Notes: generated by a model from the letters alone, not told the origin. A stretch of DNA of 64,000 bases from Variovorax flavidus (GCF_030317145.1 NZ_JASZYE010000007.1:62001-126000); one strand, 5' to 3'. Positions 29,496 through 41,277 are shown, counted from the first letter of the stretch. Numbers and translations are program-made.

Positions 29496-29588
29496 GTGAA
29501 ACACCGCGGAACCGGCTCAGCCGGGCCGCATGTGTTGCCCCCTGCAAGGGGGTTGGCGAAGCGACACGCAGTGCGCGAAGCCTGGGGG
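29496..29588 (+). repeat. Dispersed repeat, full-length copy
   Basis: About 93 bp between the mdh stop and the tam start. It begins GTGAAACACCGCGG, contains the hairpin CCCCCTGCAAGGGGG and ends near AGCCTGGGGG. It aligns over its whole length with the copy at 59503-59592. The mdh stop codon lies right at its end, so it may serve as the mdh terminator. Confidence 0.85.
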
Positions 29589-29589
29589 T

Positions 29590-30576
29590 TTACAACAAGT
29601 GGGCGACGCCGGCTTGCTCGTCTTGCAGTTCCTTCAGGGTCTTGTTGATGCGCTCCTGGCTGAACTCGTCGATCGAGAGGCCTTCGACCAGCTTGTATTC
29701 GCCGTTTTCGGTGGTGACGGGGAAGCCGAAGATCACGTCCTTCGGAATGCCGTACTGGCCGTCCGACGGGATGCCCATCGTGACCCACTTGCCGTTGGAG
29801 CCCAGGGCCCAGTCGCGCATGTGGTCGATGGCGGCGTTGGCAGCCGAAGCAGCCGACGACAGGCCGCGCGCCTCGATGATGGCTGCGCCGCGCTTGCCGA
29901 CGGTCGGCAGGAACACGTCCGCGTTCCAGACCTGGTCGTTGATGAGGTCCTTGACGCTCTTGCCTCCGACCGTGGCGAAGCGGTAGTCGGCGTACATCGT
30001 GGGCGAATGGTTGCCCCAGACGGTGAGCTTCTCGATGTCGCCCACTGCCGTGCCGGTCTTGGCGGCGATCTGGCTGGCAGCGCGGTTGTGGTCCAGGCGC
30101 AGCATGGCGGTGAAGTTCTTGCGCGGCAGGCTGGGTGCGCTCTTCATCGCGATGTAGGCGTTGGTGTTGGCGGGGTTGCCGACCACCAGCACCTTGACGT
30201 TGCGGCTCGCGACCTGGTCGAGGGCCTTGCCTTGTGCCGTGAAGATCTGGGCGTTGGCTGCCAGCAGGTCGGCGCGCTCCATGCCGGGGCCGCGCGGACG
30301 GGCACCGACCAGCAGTGCGTAGTCGGCGTCCTTGAAGGCGACCAGCGGGTCACCCGTGGGGATCACGCCGGCGAGCAGCGGGAACGCGCAGTCTTCGAGT
30401 TCCATGATCACGCCCTTGAGGGCCTTCTGGGCCTTCTCGTCGGGGATCTCGAGCAGTTGCAGGATGACCGGCTGGTCCTTGCCGAGCATTTCGCCGGAGG
30501 CGATACGGAACAGCAGGGCGTAACCGATTTGGCCAGCGGCACCGGTGACGGCAACGCGAACAGGCTTTTTGCTCAT
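29590..30576 (-). CDS. mdh: Malate dehydrogenase
   Basis: A 328-residue NAD-dependent MDH of the cytosolic-like type. Rossmann motif GAAGQIG at 12-18, substrate Arg loop RPRGPGMERADLL, and the catalytic His in WGNHSPTMYADYR. It oxidises malate to oxaloacetate. Divergent from gntR; between them lies a perfect palindrome (30716-30727). Confidence 0.96.
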   Translation of the reverse strand: MSKKPVRVAVTGAAGQIGYALLFRIASGEMLGKDQPVILQLLEIPDEKAQKALKGVIMELEDCAFPLLAGVIPTGDPLVAFKDADYALLVGARPRGPGMERADLLAANAQIFTAQGKALDQVASRNVKVLVVGNPANTNAYIAMKSAPSLPRKNFTAMLRLDHNRAASQIAAKTGTAVGDIEKLTVWGNHSPTMYADYRFATVGGKSVKDLINDQVWNADVFLPTVGKRGAAIIEARGLSSAASAANAAIDHMRDWALGSNGKWVTMGIPSDGQYGIPKDVIFGFPVTTENGEYKLVEGLSIDEFSQERINKTLKELQDEQAGVAHLL

Positions 30577-30707
30577 GGGAAAACTCCAGGAAATGATGAA
30601 AACGGTGCACGGCCGCGGAGCGCGGCCACGAGGTCGGCCCGGACGATGACGCCTCAGGCTTCAGGCCGTCTTCGATTTTATGCCGATTTGCGGTTTCGAT
30701 GGCGCGT

Positions 30708-30727
30708 GTCTTATGTCTTATATAAGA
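30708..30727 (+). promoter_or_regulatory. Palindromic operator between mdh and gntR
   Basis: TCTTATATAAGA (30716-30727) is a perfect 12-bp palindrome. GTCTTAT also occurs as two tandem copies at 30708-30714 and 30715-30721. Lying in the divergent spacer 43 bp before the gntR ATG, it is the natural candidate site for the GntR regulator itself, controlling mdh, gntR or both. The link to GntR is inference. Confidence 0.65.
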
Positions 30728-30769
30728 TGTCGACCCTGGAGGCACCTTCGCGGTGCACCGCTGCACCCC

Positions 30770-31531
30770 ATGACCACCTCTCCCACCGCCATCGCGGAGC
30801 TCTCGACGCCGTCGTTCAGTCCGCTCTACCAGCAGATCAAGTCATTGATCCTGCAGAGCCTGCACACCGGCGAATGGAAGCCGGGAGAACCGATCCCCAG
30901 CGAAATGGACCTGGCCGCGCGCTTTCGCGTGAGCCAGGGCACCGTGCGCAAGGCGATCGACGAACTCGCAGCCGAAAACCTGGTGGTGCGCCGCCAGGGC
31001 AAAGGCACATTCGTCGCGACACATGCCGAGCAGCATGTCCAGTACCGTTTCCTGAAGCTTGTGCCCGACAGCGGCGACGTTGACAGCGAAGGCCCCGCCG
31101 AGCGCGAGATCGTGGACTGCCGTCGGCAGCGCGCCACCGCCGATGTGGCGCGTGCGCTGGCATTGCGCACGGGCGACCCGGTATTGCAGGTCCGTCGCGT
31201 GCTGGCCTACCGCGGCACGCCGACCATTCTCGAAGACCTCTGGCTGCCCGGCACCCCCTTCAAGGGACTCACCGCAGAACGCCTGACCGCATGGCATGGG
31301 CCGATGTACGCGCTGTTCGAAACCGAATTCGGCGTGCGCATGGTGCGTGCCGAGGAAAAGATCCGAGCCGTGCTGCCCGATGCGGCGCAAGCAGGGCTGC
31401 TCGCCGTCACCACGGCGACACCCTTGCTGAGCGTCGAAAGAGTCGCCCACACCTATCACGACACCCCGATGGAACTGCGCCGCGGCCTCTATCGCACGGA
31501 CACGCACCACTACCGCAATGAGTTGGGATGA
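30770..31531 (+). CDS. GntR family regulator (HutC/UTRA type) of the TCA cluster
   Basis: A 253-residue regulator: winged helix-turn-helix at about 12-78 (SEMDLAARFRVSQGTVRKA; GKGTFVAT wing) and a UTRA ligand domain at about 95-245. Start ATG at 30770, where the conserved LYQQIKSLI helix is near residue 22. It separates mdh from sdhCDAB-sdhE-gltA and probably controls one or both. The effector, perhaps a TCA intermediate, is not known. Confidence 0.9.
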   Translation: MTTSPTAIAELSTPSFSPLYQQIKSLILQSLHTGEWKPGEPIPSEMDLAARFRVSQGTVRKAIDELAAENLVVRRQGKGTFVATHAEQHVQYRFLKLVPDSGDVDSEGPAEREIVDCRRQRATADVARALALRTGDPVLQVRRVLAYRGTPTILEDLWLPGTPFKGLTAERLTAWHGPMYALFETEFGVRMVRAEEKIRAVLPDAAQAGLLAVTTATPLLSVERVAHTYHDTPMELRRGLYRTDTHHYRNELG

Positions 31532-31666
31532 GCGCGGAGCATCCGACCACGCTAGTGCGATGACCGGGCAACTTGAGCAGCGTCATGGTGCGTTGCAATA
31601 GAATTTTGAGTTGTTTGCATTTTTGCTACAGATCAAGCCGCCCCTCGAAAAATACCGAAAGCCCCC

Positions 31667-32113
31667 ATGACAGAGCTGGCCACACCACCCCGACCGCCGC
31701 GGCGCGAGTTCCGCAACATCAACGCCATCACCGACCTGACCACCTACCGGCTTCCTCCGGCCGGTCTCGTGTCGATCCTGCACCGCGTGAGCGGCGCACT
31801 GATGTTCCTGCTGCTGCCCTTCATCATCTGGATGTTCGACACTTCCGTGTCATCCGAGATCTCGTTCGCCCGCTTCAAGGCCGCCTTCAACAGCGGCCTT
31901 GGTTTCGTTCCGGGCTGGTTCATCAAGCTGGTTGCACTCGCGCTGATCTGGGCCTACCTGCATCACATCATCGCGGGCCTGCGCCATCTGTGGATGGACG
32001 TGAGCCACGCTGCGGTGAGCAAGGAATTCGGCCGCAGCTCGGCCATCGCCACGCTGGCCATCAGCATCGTGCTGACCATCGTCCTCGGCGCCAAGCTGTT
32101 CGGCCTGTACTGA
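31667..32113 (+). CDS. sdhC: Succinate dehydrogenase cytochrome b556 subunit
   Basis: A 148-residue membrane anchor with three transmembrane helices (about 48-70, 88-112, 126-146). ILHRVSGALMF marks the quinone site, and the His in AGLRHLWMD is the expected heme ligand. First gene of sdhCDAB-sdhE-gltA; the 135-bp AT-richer region before it must hold the promoter, though I cannot place a convincing -10/-35 pair. Confidence 0.94.
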   Translation: MTELATPPRPPRREFRNINAITDLTTYRLPPAGLVSILHRVSGALMFLLLPFIIWMFDTSVSSEISFARFKAAFNSGLGFVPGWFIKLVALALIWAYLHHIIAGLRHLWMDVSHAAVSKEFGRSSAIATLAISIVLTIVLGAKLFGLY

Positions 32114-32126
32114 GAAGGAGCACGAA

Positions 32127-32492
32127 ATGTCTGTGAACTATGGCTCCAAGCGCACCGTCGTCGGCGCGCATTACGGCTTGCGCGACTGGCTCAGCCAGCG
32201 CATCACTGGCGCCCTGATGGCGCTCTTCACCGTCATCCTGCTCGCGCAGGTGATCTTCACGCGCGGTCCGGTCGGCTACGACGCATGGGCCGGCATCTTC
32301 GCCTCGCAATGGATGAAGGTTCTCACCTTCGTGGTGATCGCCTCGCTGCTGTATCACGTATGGGTCGGCATGCGCGACATCTGGATGGACTACGTCCAGC
32401 CGGTAGGCATCCGCCTCGTTTGCCAAGTTTTCACGATCGTCTGGCTTGTAGCGTGCGCGGGTTGGGCCATTCAAGTGCTCTGGAGAATCTGA
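32127..32492 (+). CDS. sdhD: Succinate dehydrogenase hydrophobic membrane anchor subunit
   Basis: A 121-residue anchor with three helices. RDWLSQRITGALMALF and LLYHVWVGMRDIWMDYV are typical SdhD segments, the second carrying the His near the heme and the Asp-Tyr quinone site. AAGGAG precedes the ATG. Confidence 0.93.
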   Translation: MSVNYGSKRTVVGAHYGLRDWLSQRITGALMALFTVILLAQVIFTRGPVGYDAWAGIFASQWMKVLTFVVIASLLYHVWVGMRDIWMDYVQPVGIRLVCQVFTIVWLVACAGWAIQVLWRI

Positions 32493-32496
32493 CCCC

Positions 32497-34305
<1,809 letters not shown>

Positions 34306-34336
34306 GCCCACGAGAAAGCATCACAAGGTCATCACG

Positions 34337-35038
34337 ATGAAGCGCACATTTCAAATCTACCGCTACGACCCGGACAAGGACGCCAAGCCCTACATGCAGA
34401 CCATCGAGATCGAACTCGACGGCCACGAACGCATGCTGCTCGACGCCCTGATGAAGCTCAAGGCGCAGGACCCGACGCTGTCGTTCCGCCGCTCGTGCCG
34501 CGAAGGCGTCTGCGGCTCAGACGCCATGAACATCAACGGCAAGAACGGTCTGGCCTGCCTGACCAACATGCTGACGCTCAAGGGCACGATCGTGCTGAAG
34601 CCCCTGCCCGGCCTGCCGGTGATCCGCGACCTGATCGTGGACATGACGCAGTTCTTCAAGCAGTACAACTCGATCAAGCCCTACCTGCAGAACGACACGG
34701 TGCCGCCCGAGAAGGAGCGCCTGCAGTCGCCTGAAGAGCGCGACGAGCTCAACGGCCTCTACGAGTGCATCCTGTGCGCGAGCTGCTCGACGAGCTGCCC
34801 GAGCTTCTGGTGGAACCCCGACAAGTTCGTCGGCCCGGCAGGCCTGCTGCAGGCCTACCGTTTCATCGCCGACAGCCGCGACGAAGCGACCGGCGAGCGC
34901 CTGGACAACCTTGAAGACCCCTATCGCCTGTTCCGTTGCCACACGATCATGAATTGCGTGGACGTGTGCCCCAAGGGCCTGAACCCGACCAAGGCGATCG
35001 GCAAGATCAAGGAACTCATGGTGCGTCGCGCCATCTAG
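34337..35038 (+). CDS. sdhB: Succinate dehydrogenase iron-sulfur subunit
   Basis: A 233-residue protein with all three cluster motifs: [2Fe-2S] SCREGVCGSDAM plus a distal Cys in GLACL; CILCASCSTSCPSFW; and CHTIMNCVDVCPKGL for the [4Fe-4S] and [3Fe-4S] centres. It passes electrons from SdhA to quinone. Confidence 0.97.
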   Translation: MKRTFQIYRYDPDKDAKPYMQTIEIELDGHERMLLDALMKLKAQDPTLSFRRSCREGVCGSDAMNINGKNGLACLTNMLTLKGTIVLKPLPGLPVIRDLIVDMTQFFKQYNSIKPYLQNDTVPPEKERLQSPEERDELNGLYECILCASCSTSCPSFWWNPDKFVGPAGLLQAYRFIADSRDEATGERLDNLEDPYRLFRCHTIMNCVDVCPKGLNPTKAIGKIKELMVRRAI

Positions 35039-35051
35039 TGAGTTGAACCCC

Positions 35052-35354
35052 ATGCAAGCCACCGACGACTTCGACCAGCCGATCAGCGAACGCGCGCTGA
35101 GCAAGCTGAAATGGCGTTGCCGGCGCGGCCTGCTCGAAAACGACCTGTTCATTGCGCGTTTCTTCGAACGGCATGAGGCAAGCCTGACCCGCGGGCAGGC
35201 ACAGGCACTGGAGACATTGATGGACCTGTCGGACAACGATCTGCTCGACCTTCTGCTTCGGCGAAAGGAGCCTGAGCCCGAATGGGCCGGGGCCGGGGTG
35301 GTCGAACTGTTGCAGCTGATGCGCACCGACGGCGCGCAATCCTTATCTTCCTGA
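35052..35354 (+). CDS. sdhE: FAD assembly factor SdhE
   Basis: A 100-residue protein of the SdhE/YgfY family, which promotes covalent flavinylation of SdhA. The RGLLEND segment (RGxxE motif) in KLKWRCRRGLLENDLF is intact. ATG at 35052 preferred over an in-frame TTG at 35043. Thirteen bp after sdhB and 24 bp before gltA. Confidence 0.92.
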   Translation: MQATDDFDQPISERALSKLKWRCRRGLLENDLFIARFFERHEASLTRGQAQALETLMDLSDNDLLDLLLRRKEPEPEWAGAGVVELLQLMRTDGAQSLSS

Positions 35355-35378
35355 ACAATTCTTTGAAAGACACTCGAA

Positions 35379-36689
<1,311 letters not shown>

Positions 36690-36713
36690 TCTTCCGTTCG
36701 GCGCTCAACCAGG

Positions 36714-36738
36714 AAAGCTGCCTTCGGGCAGCTTTTTT
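36714..36738 (+). terminator. Terminator after gltA
   Basis: AAAGCTGCC - TTCG - GGCAGCTTTTTT: 9-bp stem, UUCG loop and six T's, 25 bp after the gltA stop. Confidence 0.9.
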
Positions 36739-36838
36739 GCGTTTTGGCTGACACGGACAGGGTAGCCGCGGCGATAAGTTTCATCGGGGGGAATGAATCC
36801 ATTCACCTTTTCGCCAATTTGAACGAAGGAGTTCCATC

Positions 36839-36979
36839 ATGAAGAAGCTTGCCGCGTTGATCACTGTCGCCTTTGCCTTTGCCGTGCCACTAGCCGGTTG
36901 CAACACCATGAAGGGTGCTGGACAGGACATCCAGAAGGGTGGTGAAAAGGTGGAGGATGCGGCGAAGAAGAAGCAATAA
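36839..36979 (+). CDS. Entericidin A/B-like small lipoprotein
   Basis: A 46-residue peptide too short for many gene finders. It has a lipoprotein signal MKKLAALITVAFAFAVPLAG with lipobox LAGC (Cys21), then a Gly/Lys-rich tail (GAGQDIQKGGEKVEDAAKKK) typical of entericidins, which are small outer-membrane lipoproteins linked to stress-induced lysis or envelope stress. AAGGAG precedes the ATG. No antisense or antidote partner is evident. Confidence 0.85.
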   Translation: MKKLAALITVAFAFAVPLAGCNTMKGAGQDIQKGGEKVEDAAKKKQ

Positions 36980-37013
36980 CGACGCTGGGGCACTCATCGC
37001 CCCACGGCAACGA

Positions 37014-37036
37014 AGTCATCGCGCATCGCGATGACT
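37014..37036. repeat. Perfect 10-bp hairpin downstream of the entericidin-like gene
   Basis: AGTCATCGCG - CAT - CGCGATGACT. A long perfect stem with a 3-base loop but no T-tract, so a terminator is uncertain; a regulator site is equally possible. A smaller TGGGGC / GCCCCA dyad (36986-37004) precedes it. Confidence 0.6.
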
Positions 37037-37058
37037 CTCACCCCAAAACGGAGGGAAA

Positions 37059-37099
37059 ATACGGGCTTCCATCTCAGAACGAGATGCCAAAGCCCGTAT
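37059..37099. promoter_or_regulatory. Long inverted repeat covering the LysR gene start
   Basis: ATACGGGCTT (37059-37068) pairs with AAGCCCGTAT (37090-37099); inside it CATCTC (37070-37075) pairs with GAGATG (37081-37086). The LysR ATG (37098-37100) is part of the right arm. It could be a LysR operator for autoregulation or an RNA hairpin hiding the start codon. Confidence 0.7.
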
Positions 37100-38042
37100 G
37101 ACCTCCTCCGAACGCAGCTTCGCCCGGCGCATCGACCTCACGTCCTTGCAGTTGTTCGTGGCCGTCTGCGAACTGGGCAGCATCGGCCGCGCCGCGGAAC
37201 GTGAGTTCATTGCGGCTTCGGCGATCAGCAAGCGCCTCTCGGATCTCGAGGCGACGCTCGGCACCCCTCTTCTTTATCGCCATGCGCGCGGCGTCGACCT
37301 GACGCCGGCCGGCGAAAGCCTGCTTCACCATGCCCGTTCGGTGCTCTACAGCCTCGAAAAGATGCAGGGCGAACTCAGCGAGTACGCCGACGGTGTGCGC
37401 GGCCATGTGCGAGTGCACGCCAATATCTCGGCGATCGTGCAGTTCCTGCCCGAAGACCTCGGTGCCTTCACGCGCGAGCACGATGCGATCAAGATCGACC
37501 TCGAAGAACACCTGAGCAGTGAAGTCGTGCGCGCAGTGCACGAAGGCGCGGCGGACCTGGGCGTCTGCCACTTGCCGGAAGGCACGAGCGACCTGCAAAG
37601 CCTGCCCTACCGCGAAGACGCGCTGGTCCTGATCGTGCCCACGGGGCATCCGCTGGCAGCTCGACGGACGATCGATTTCTCCGACTCCCTCGACTTCGAC
37701 CATGTCGGTCTTCACACCAACAGCTCGATCTATGTCGCCATGCACCAGGCGGCGCTGGCCGTGAATCGAACGATCCGGCTTCGCATCCACGTGACGGGCC
37801 TCGACGCCATGTGCCGCATGATCGAAAACGGTCTCGGCGTCGGCGTCATGCCGCGCCGTGCCTTCGAGCTGATGCGCGGCGGCATCGGCCGCACTCTCCA
37901 GAGCCTCGCACTGAACGATCCCTGGGCCGCGCGCGAGATCCGATTGATTGCGCGCGACTTCTCGACGCTGCCGGTCGCGGCCCGCATGCTCGTCAAACAC
38001 CTGCACACACCGGCAGGGGCGCCCGCCCAACTCGCCGCCTAA
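37098..38042 (+). CDS. LysR family transcriptional regulator upstream of leuC
   Basis: A 314-residue LTTR: N-terminal HTH at about 14-73 (LQLFVAVCELGSIGRAAE; AISKRLSDLEATLGTPLLYR) and a periplasmic-binding-like effector domain after about 100. It lies 28 bp upstream of leuC on the same strand, so it may read into leuCDB or regulate it. Typical LTTRs are divergent from their targets; this one is not. No ribosome-binding site is visible before the ATG. Confidence 0.88.
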   Translation: MTSSERSFARRIDLTSLQLFVAVCELGSIGRAAEREFIAASAISKRLSDLEATLGTPLLYRHARGVDLTPAGESLLHHARSVLYSLEKMQGELSEYADGVRGHVRVHANISAIVQFLPEDLGAFTREHDAIKIDLEEHLSSEVVRAVHEGAADLGVCHLPEGTSDLQSLPYREDALVLIVPTGHPLAARRTIDFSDSLDFDHVGLHTNSSIYVAMHQAALAVNRTIRLRIHVTGLDAMCRMIENGLGVGVMPRRAFELMRGGIGRTLQSLALNDPWAAREIRLIARDFSTLPVAARMLVKHLHTPAGAPAQLAA

Positions 38043-38070
38043 GACAATTTCCCCCACGAAAGAGACCACC

Positions 38071-39492
38071 ATGGCACGCACCCTCTACGACAAACTCTGG
38101 GACGAACACGTCGTCCATACCGAGGAAGACGGCACCGCGATCCTCTACATCGACCGTCACCTGGTCCATGAAGTGACCAGCCCGCAGGCCTTCGAAGGGC
38201 TGCGCGAAGCCGGCCGCAAGCTGTGGCGCATCAGCTCAGTCGTCGCCACGGCCGACCACAACACGCCGACCACTCACTGGGAACGGGGCTACGACGGCAT
38301 CGCCGACCCGATCAGCAAGGAACAGATCACCACGCTCGACAGCAACATCAAGGAATTCGGCGCCGCCGCGTTCTTTCCGTTCCTGAGCAAGCGCCAGGGC
38401 ATCGTTCACGTGATCGGGCCCGAATCGGGCGCCACGCTGCCCGGCATGACCGTGGTGTGCGGCGACTCGCACACGTCAACGCACGGCGCCTTCGGTGCGC
38501 TCGCGCACGGCATCGGCACCAGCGAAGTCGAGCACGTCATGGCCACGCAGACCTTGCTCGCCAAGAAGGCGAAGAACATGCTCGTGAAAGTCGACGGCAA
38601 GCTGCCGCTGGGCTGCACGGCCAAGGACATCGTGCTCGCCGTCATCGGCAAGATCGGCACCGCCGGGGGCACGGGCTACACGATCGAGTTCGCCGGCTCC
38701 GCGATCCGCGACCTTACGATGGAAGGCCGCATGACCGTGTGCAACATGGCGATCGAAGCCGGTGCACGGGCGGGCCTCGTCGCCGTCGACGAAAAGACCA
38801 TCGCCTACGTCAAGGGCCGTCCGCTCTCGCCCACCGGCGTCGAGTGGGACCAGGCTGTCGAATACTGGAAGACGCTCCATTCGGACCCGAATGCGCACTT
38901 CGATACCGTGGTCGAGCTCGACGCAGCTCAGATCAAGCCGCAAGTGACGTGGGGCACATCGCCCGAGATGGTCGTGCCGGTGGATGGCCGCGTGCCGGAT
39001 CCGGACAAGGAAAAGGACGCCAACAAGCGCGGCGCCATCGAACGCGCCCTCACCTACATGGGCCTCGAACCGAACAAGCCGATGAACGACATCCTCATCG
39101 ACAAGGTGTTCATCGGCTCCTGCACCAACAGCCGCATCGAGGACATGCGCGAAGCCGCCGCAATGGTGAAGAAGCTGGGCCAGAAGGTCGCCAAGAACGT
39201 CAAACTGGCGATGGTCGTCCCCGGCTCGGGCCTCGTGAAGGAACAGGCCGAGCGCGAAGGCCTGGACCAGATCTTCAAGGCTGCAGGCTTCGAATGGCGC
39301 GAGCCCGGCTGCTCGATGTGCCTCGCGATGAACGCTGACCGCCTCGAACCCGGTGAGCGCTGCGCATCGACCAGCAACCGCAACTTCGAAGGGCGCCAGG
39401 GCGCCGGTGGCCGTACCCACCTGGTCAGCCCGGCCATGGCTGCAGCCGCTGCGGTGCACGGCCATTTCGTCGACGTCCGCCAATTCGCCTGA
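38071..39492 (+). CDS. leuC: 3-isopropylmalate dehydratase large subunit
   Basis: A 473-residue aconitase-superfamily protein. [4Fe-4S] ligands: IGSCTNSRIEDM and PGCSMCLAMN. With LeuD it isomerises 2- to 3-isopropylmalate in leucine synthesis. Start at the ATG at 38071 (MARTLYDKLW), the family start. Confidence 0.96.
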   Translation: MARTLYDKLWDEHVVHTEEDGTAILYIDRHLVHEVTSPQAFEGLREAGRKLWRISSVVATADHNTPTTHWERGYDGIADPISKEQITTLDSNIKEFGAAAFFPFLSKRQGIVHVIGPESGATLPGMTVVCGDSHTSTHGAFGALAHGIGTSEVEHVMATQTLLAKKAKNMLVKVDGKLPLGCTAKDIVLAVIGKIGTAGGTGYTIEFAGSAIRDLTMEGRMTVCNMAIEAGARAGLVAVDEKTIAYVKGRPLSPTGVEWDQAVEYWKTLHSDPNAHFDTVVELDAAQIKPQVTWGTSPEMVVPVDGRVPDPDKEKDANKRGAIERALTYMGLEPNKPMNDILIDKVFIGSCTNSRIEDMREAAAMVKKLGQKVAKNVKLAMVVPGSGLVKEQAEREGLDQIFKAAGFEWREPGCSMCLAMNADRLEPGERCASTSNRNFEGRQGAGGRTHLVSPAMAAAAAVHGHFVDVRQFA

Positions 39493-39509
39493 ACCAGGAG
39501 CCAGACACC

Positions 39510-40160
39510 ATGCAGAAATTCACCGTGCACAAGGGCCTCGTGGCGCCGATGGACCGCGAGAACGTCGATACCGACGCGATCATCCCGAAGCAGTTCCTGA
39601 AGTCGATCCGCAAGACCGGCTTCGGCCCGAACCTGTTCGACGCCTGGCGCTACCTGGATCCGGGCGAGCCGGGCCAGGACCCGAAGTCGCGCAAGCCCAA
39701 TCCGGACTTCGTCCTGAACCAGCCGCGCTACGCGGGCGCTTCCGTGCTGCTCGCGCGCAAGAACTTCGGCTGCGGCTCGTCGCGCGAACACGCGCCCTGG
39801 GCGCTCGACCAGTACGGCTTCCGAGCCATCATCGCGCCAAGCTACGCGGACATCTTCTTCAACAACAGCTTCAAGAACGGCCTGCTGCCGATCGTCCTGA
39901 GCGAATCCCAGGTCGCGCAACTTTTCGATGAAGCTTTTGCCTTCCCGGGCTACAGCCTGACAATCGACCTCGAGCGCCAGGTCGTGATCAAGCCGGACGG
40001 TGTCGAGCTTCCGTTCGAAGTACAGGCTTTCCGCAAGTTCTGCCTGATCAACGGGCTGGACGATATCGGCCTGACGCTTCGCCACAAGGACAAGATCAAG
40101 GCTTTCGAGGCCGAGCGCCTGGCCCGGAAGCCGTGGCTGACGCACCAGTTGATCGCCTGA
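39510..40160 (+). CDS. leuD: 3-isopropylmalate dehydratase small subunit
   Basis: A 216-residue swivel-domain protein, partner of LeuC. NVDTDAIIPKQFLKSI near 20-35 and NFGCGSSREHAPWAL near 88 are hallmarks. Seventeen bp after leuC. Confidence 0.96.
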   Translation: MQKFTVHKGLVAPMDRENVDTDAIIPKQFLKSIRKTGFGPNLFDAWRYLDPGEPGQDPKSRKPNPDFVLNQPRYAGASVLLARKNFGCGSSREHAPWALDQYGFRAIIAPSYADIFFNNSFKNGLLPIVLSESQVAQLFDEAFAFPGYSLTIDLERQVVIKPDGVELPFEVQAFRKFCLINGLDDIGLTLRHKDKIKAFEAERLARKPWLTHQLIA

Positions 40161-40188
40161 CCCCATTCCATCTCCAGAACAGACTCTC

Positions 40189-41277
40189 ATGAAAATCGCA
40201 GTTCTCCCCGGTGACGGCATCGGCACTGAAATCGTCGCCGAGGCGCTTCGCGTCCTCGAAGTGCTGGACCTCTCGTTCGAGACCGAATCGGCGCTGGTGG
40301 GCGGCGCGGCCTACGAGGCGCACGGCCACCCGCTCCCCGAATCCACGCTCAAGCTCGCCAAGGAAGCCGACGCCGTGCTGTTCGGCGCGGTCGGCGACTG
40401 GAAGTACGACAAGCTGGAGCGCTCGCTGCGGCCCGAGCAGGCCATCCTGGGCCTGCGCAAGAACCTCGGCCTGTTCGCCAACTTCCGTCCGGCCATCTGC
40501 TACGAGCAACTCGTCGATGCGTCGAGCCTCAAGCCCGAGCTGATCGCGGGCCTGGACATCCTCATCATTCGCGAACTGACGGGCGACATCTACTTCGGCC
40601 AGCCGCGCGGCCGCCGTACCGCGGTCGACGGCCACTTCCCGGGCGCCGAAGAAGCCTTCGACACCATGCGCTACTCGCGCCCCGAGGTCGAGCGCATCGC
40701 CCACGTCGCGTTCCAGGCGGCGCGCAAGCGCAGCAAGCGGGTCACCAGCGTCGACAAGGCCAACGTGCTGGAGACCTTCCAGTTCTGGAAGGACATCGTG
40801 ACCGAGGTCGGCAAGGAATACCCCGACGTCGAACTCGACCACATGTACGTCGACAACGCGGCGATGCAACTGGTCAAGGCACCGAAGAAGTTCGATGTGG
40901 TGGTCACCGGCAACATGTTCGGCGACATCCTTTCCGACGAGGCCGCGATGCTCACGGGTTCGATCGGCATGCTGCCCTCCGCATCGCTCAATTCGAGCAA
41001 CCAGGGCCTCTACGAGCCCAGCCACGGCAGCGCGCCAGACATCGCAGGCAAAGGGGTTGCCAACCCATTGGCTACAATCCTGTCCGCTGCCATGATGCTC
41101 CGCTTCTCCCTGAACCAGCCCGAGGCTGCCGACCGAATCGAGTCGGCGGTCAAGCACGTGCTGGCCCAGGGACTGCGCACGGCAGACATCTGGTCCGCAG
41201 GGACCACCAAGGTCGGCACCCGCGAAATGGGCGATGCTGTGGTGGCTGCCATCACCAAAAAGACGATTACCGGCTAA
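40189..41277 (+). CDS. leuB: 3-isopropylmalate dehydrogenase
   Basis: A 362-residue NAD-dependent decarboxylating dehydrogenase: MKIAVLPGDGIGTEI start, ELTGDIYFGQPRG, and the metal/NAD segments MFGDILSDEAAM and EPSHGSAPDIAGKG. Completes leuCDB. Confidence 0.96.
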   Translation: MKIAVLPGDGIGTEIVAEALRVLEVLDLSFETESALVGGAAYEAHGHPLPESTLKLAKEADAVLFGAVGDWKYDKLERSLRPEQAILGLRKNLGLFANFRPAICYEQLVDASSLKPELIAGLDILIIRELTGDIYFGQPRGRRTAVDGHFPGAEEAFDTMRYSRPEVERIAHVAFQAARKRSKRVTSVDKANVLETFQFWKDIVTEVGKEYPDVELDHMYVDNAAMQLVKAPKKFDVVVTGNMFGDILSDEAAMLTGSIGMLPSASLNSSNQGLYEPSHGSAPDIAGKGVANPLATILSAAMMLRFSLNQPEAADRIESAVKHVLAQGLRTADIWSAGTTKVGTREMGDAVVAAITKKTITG

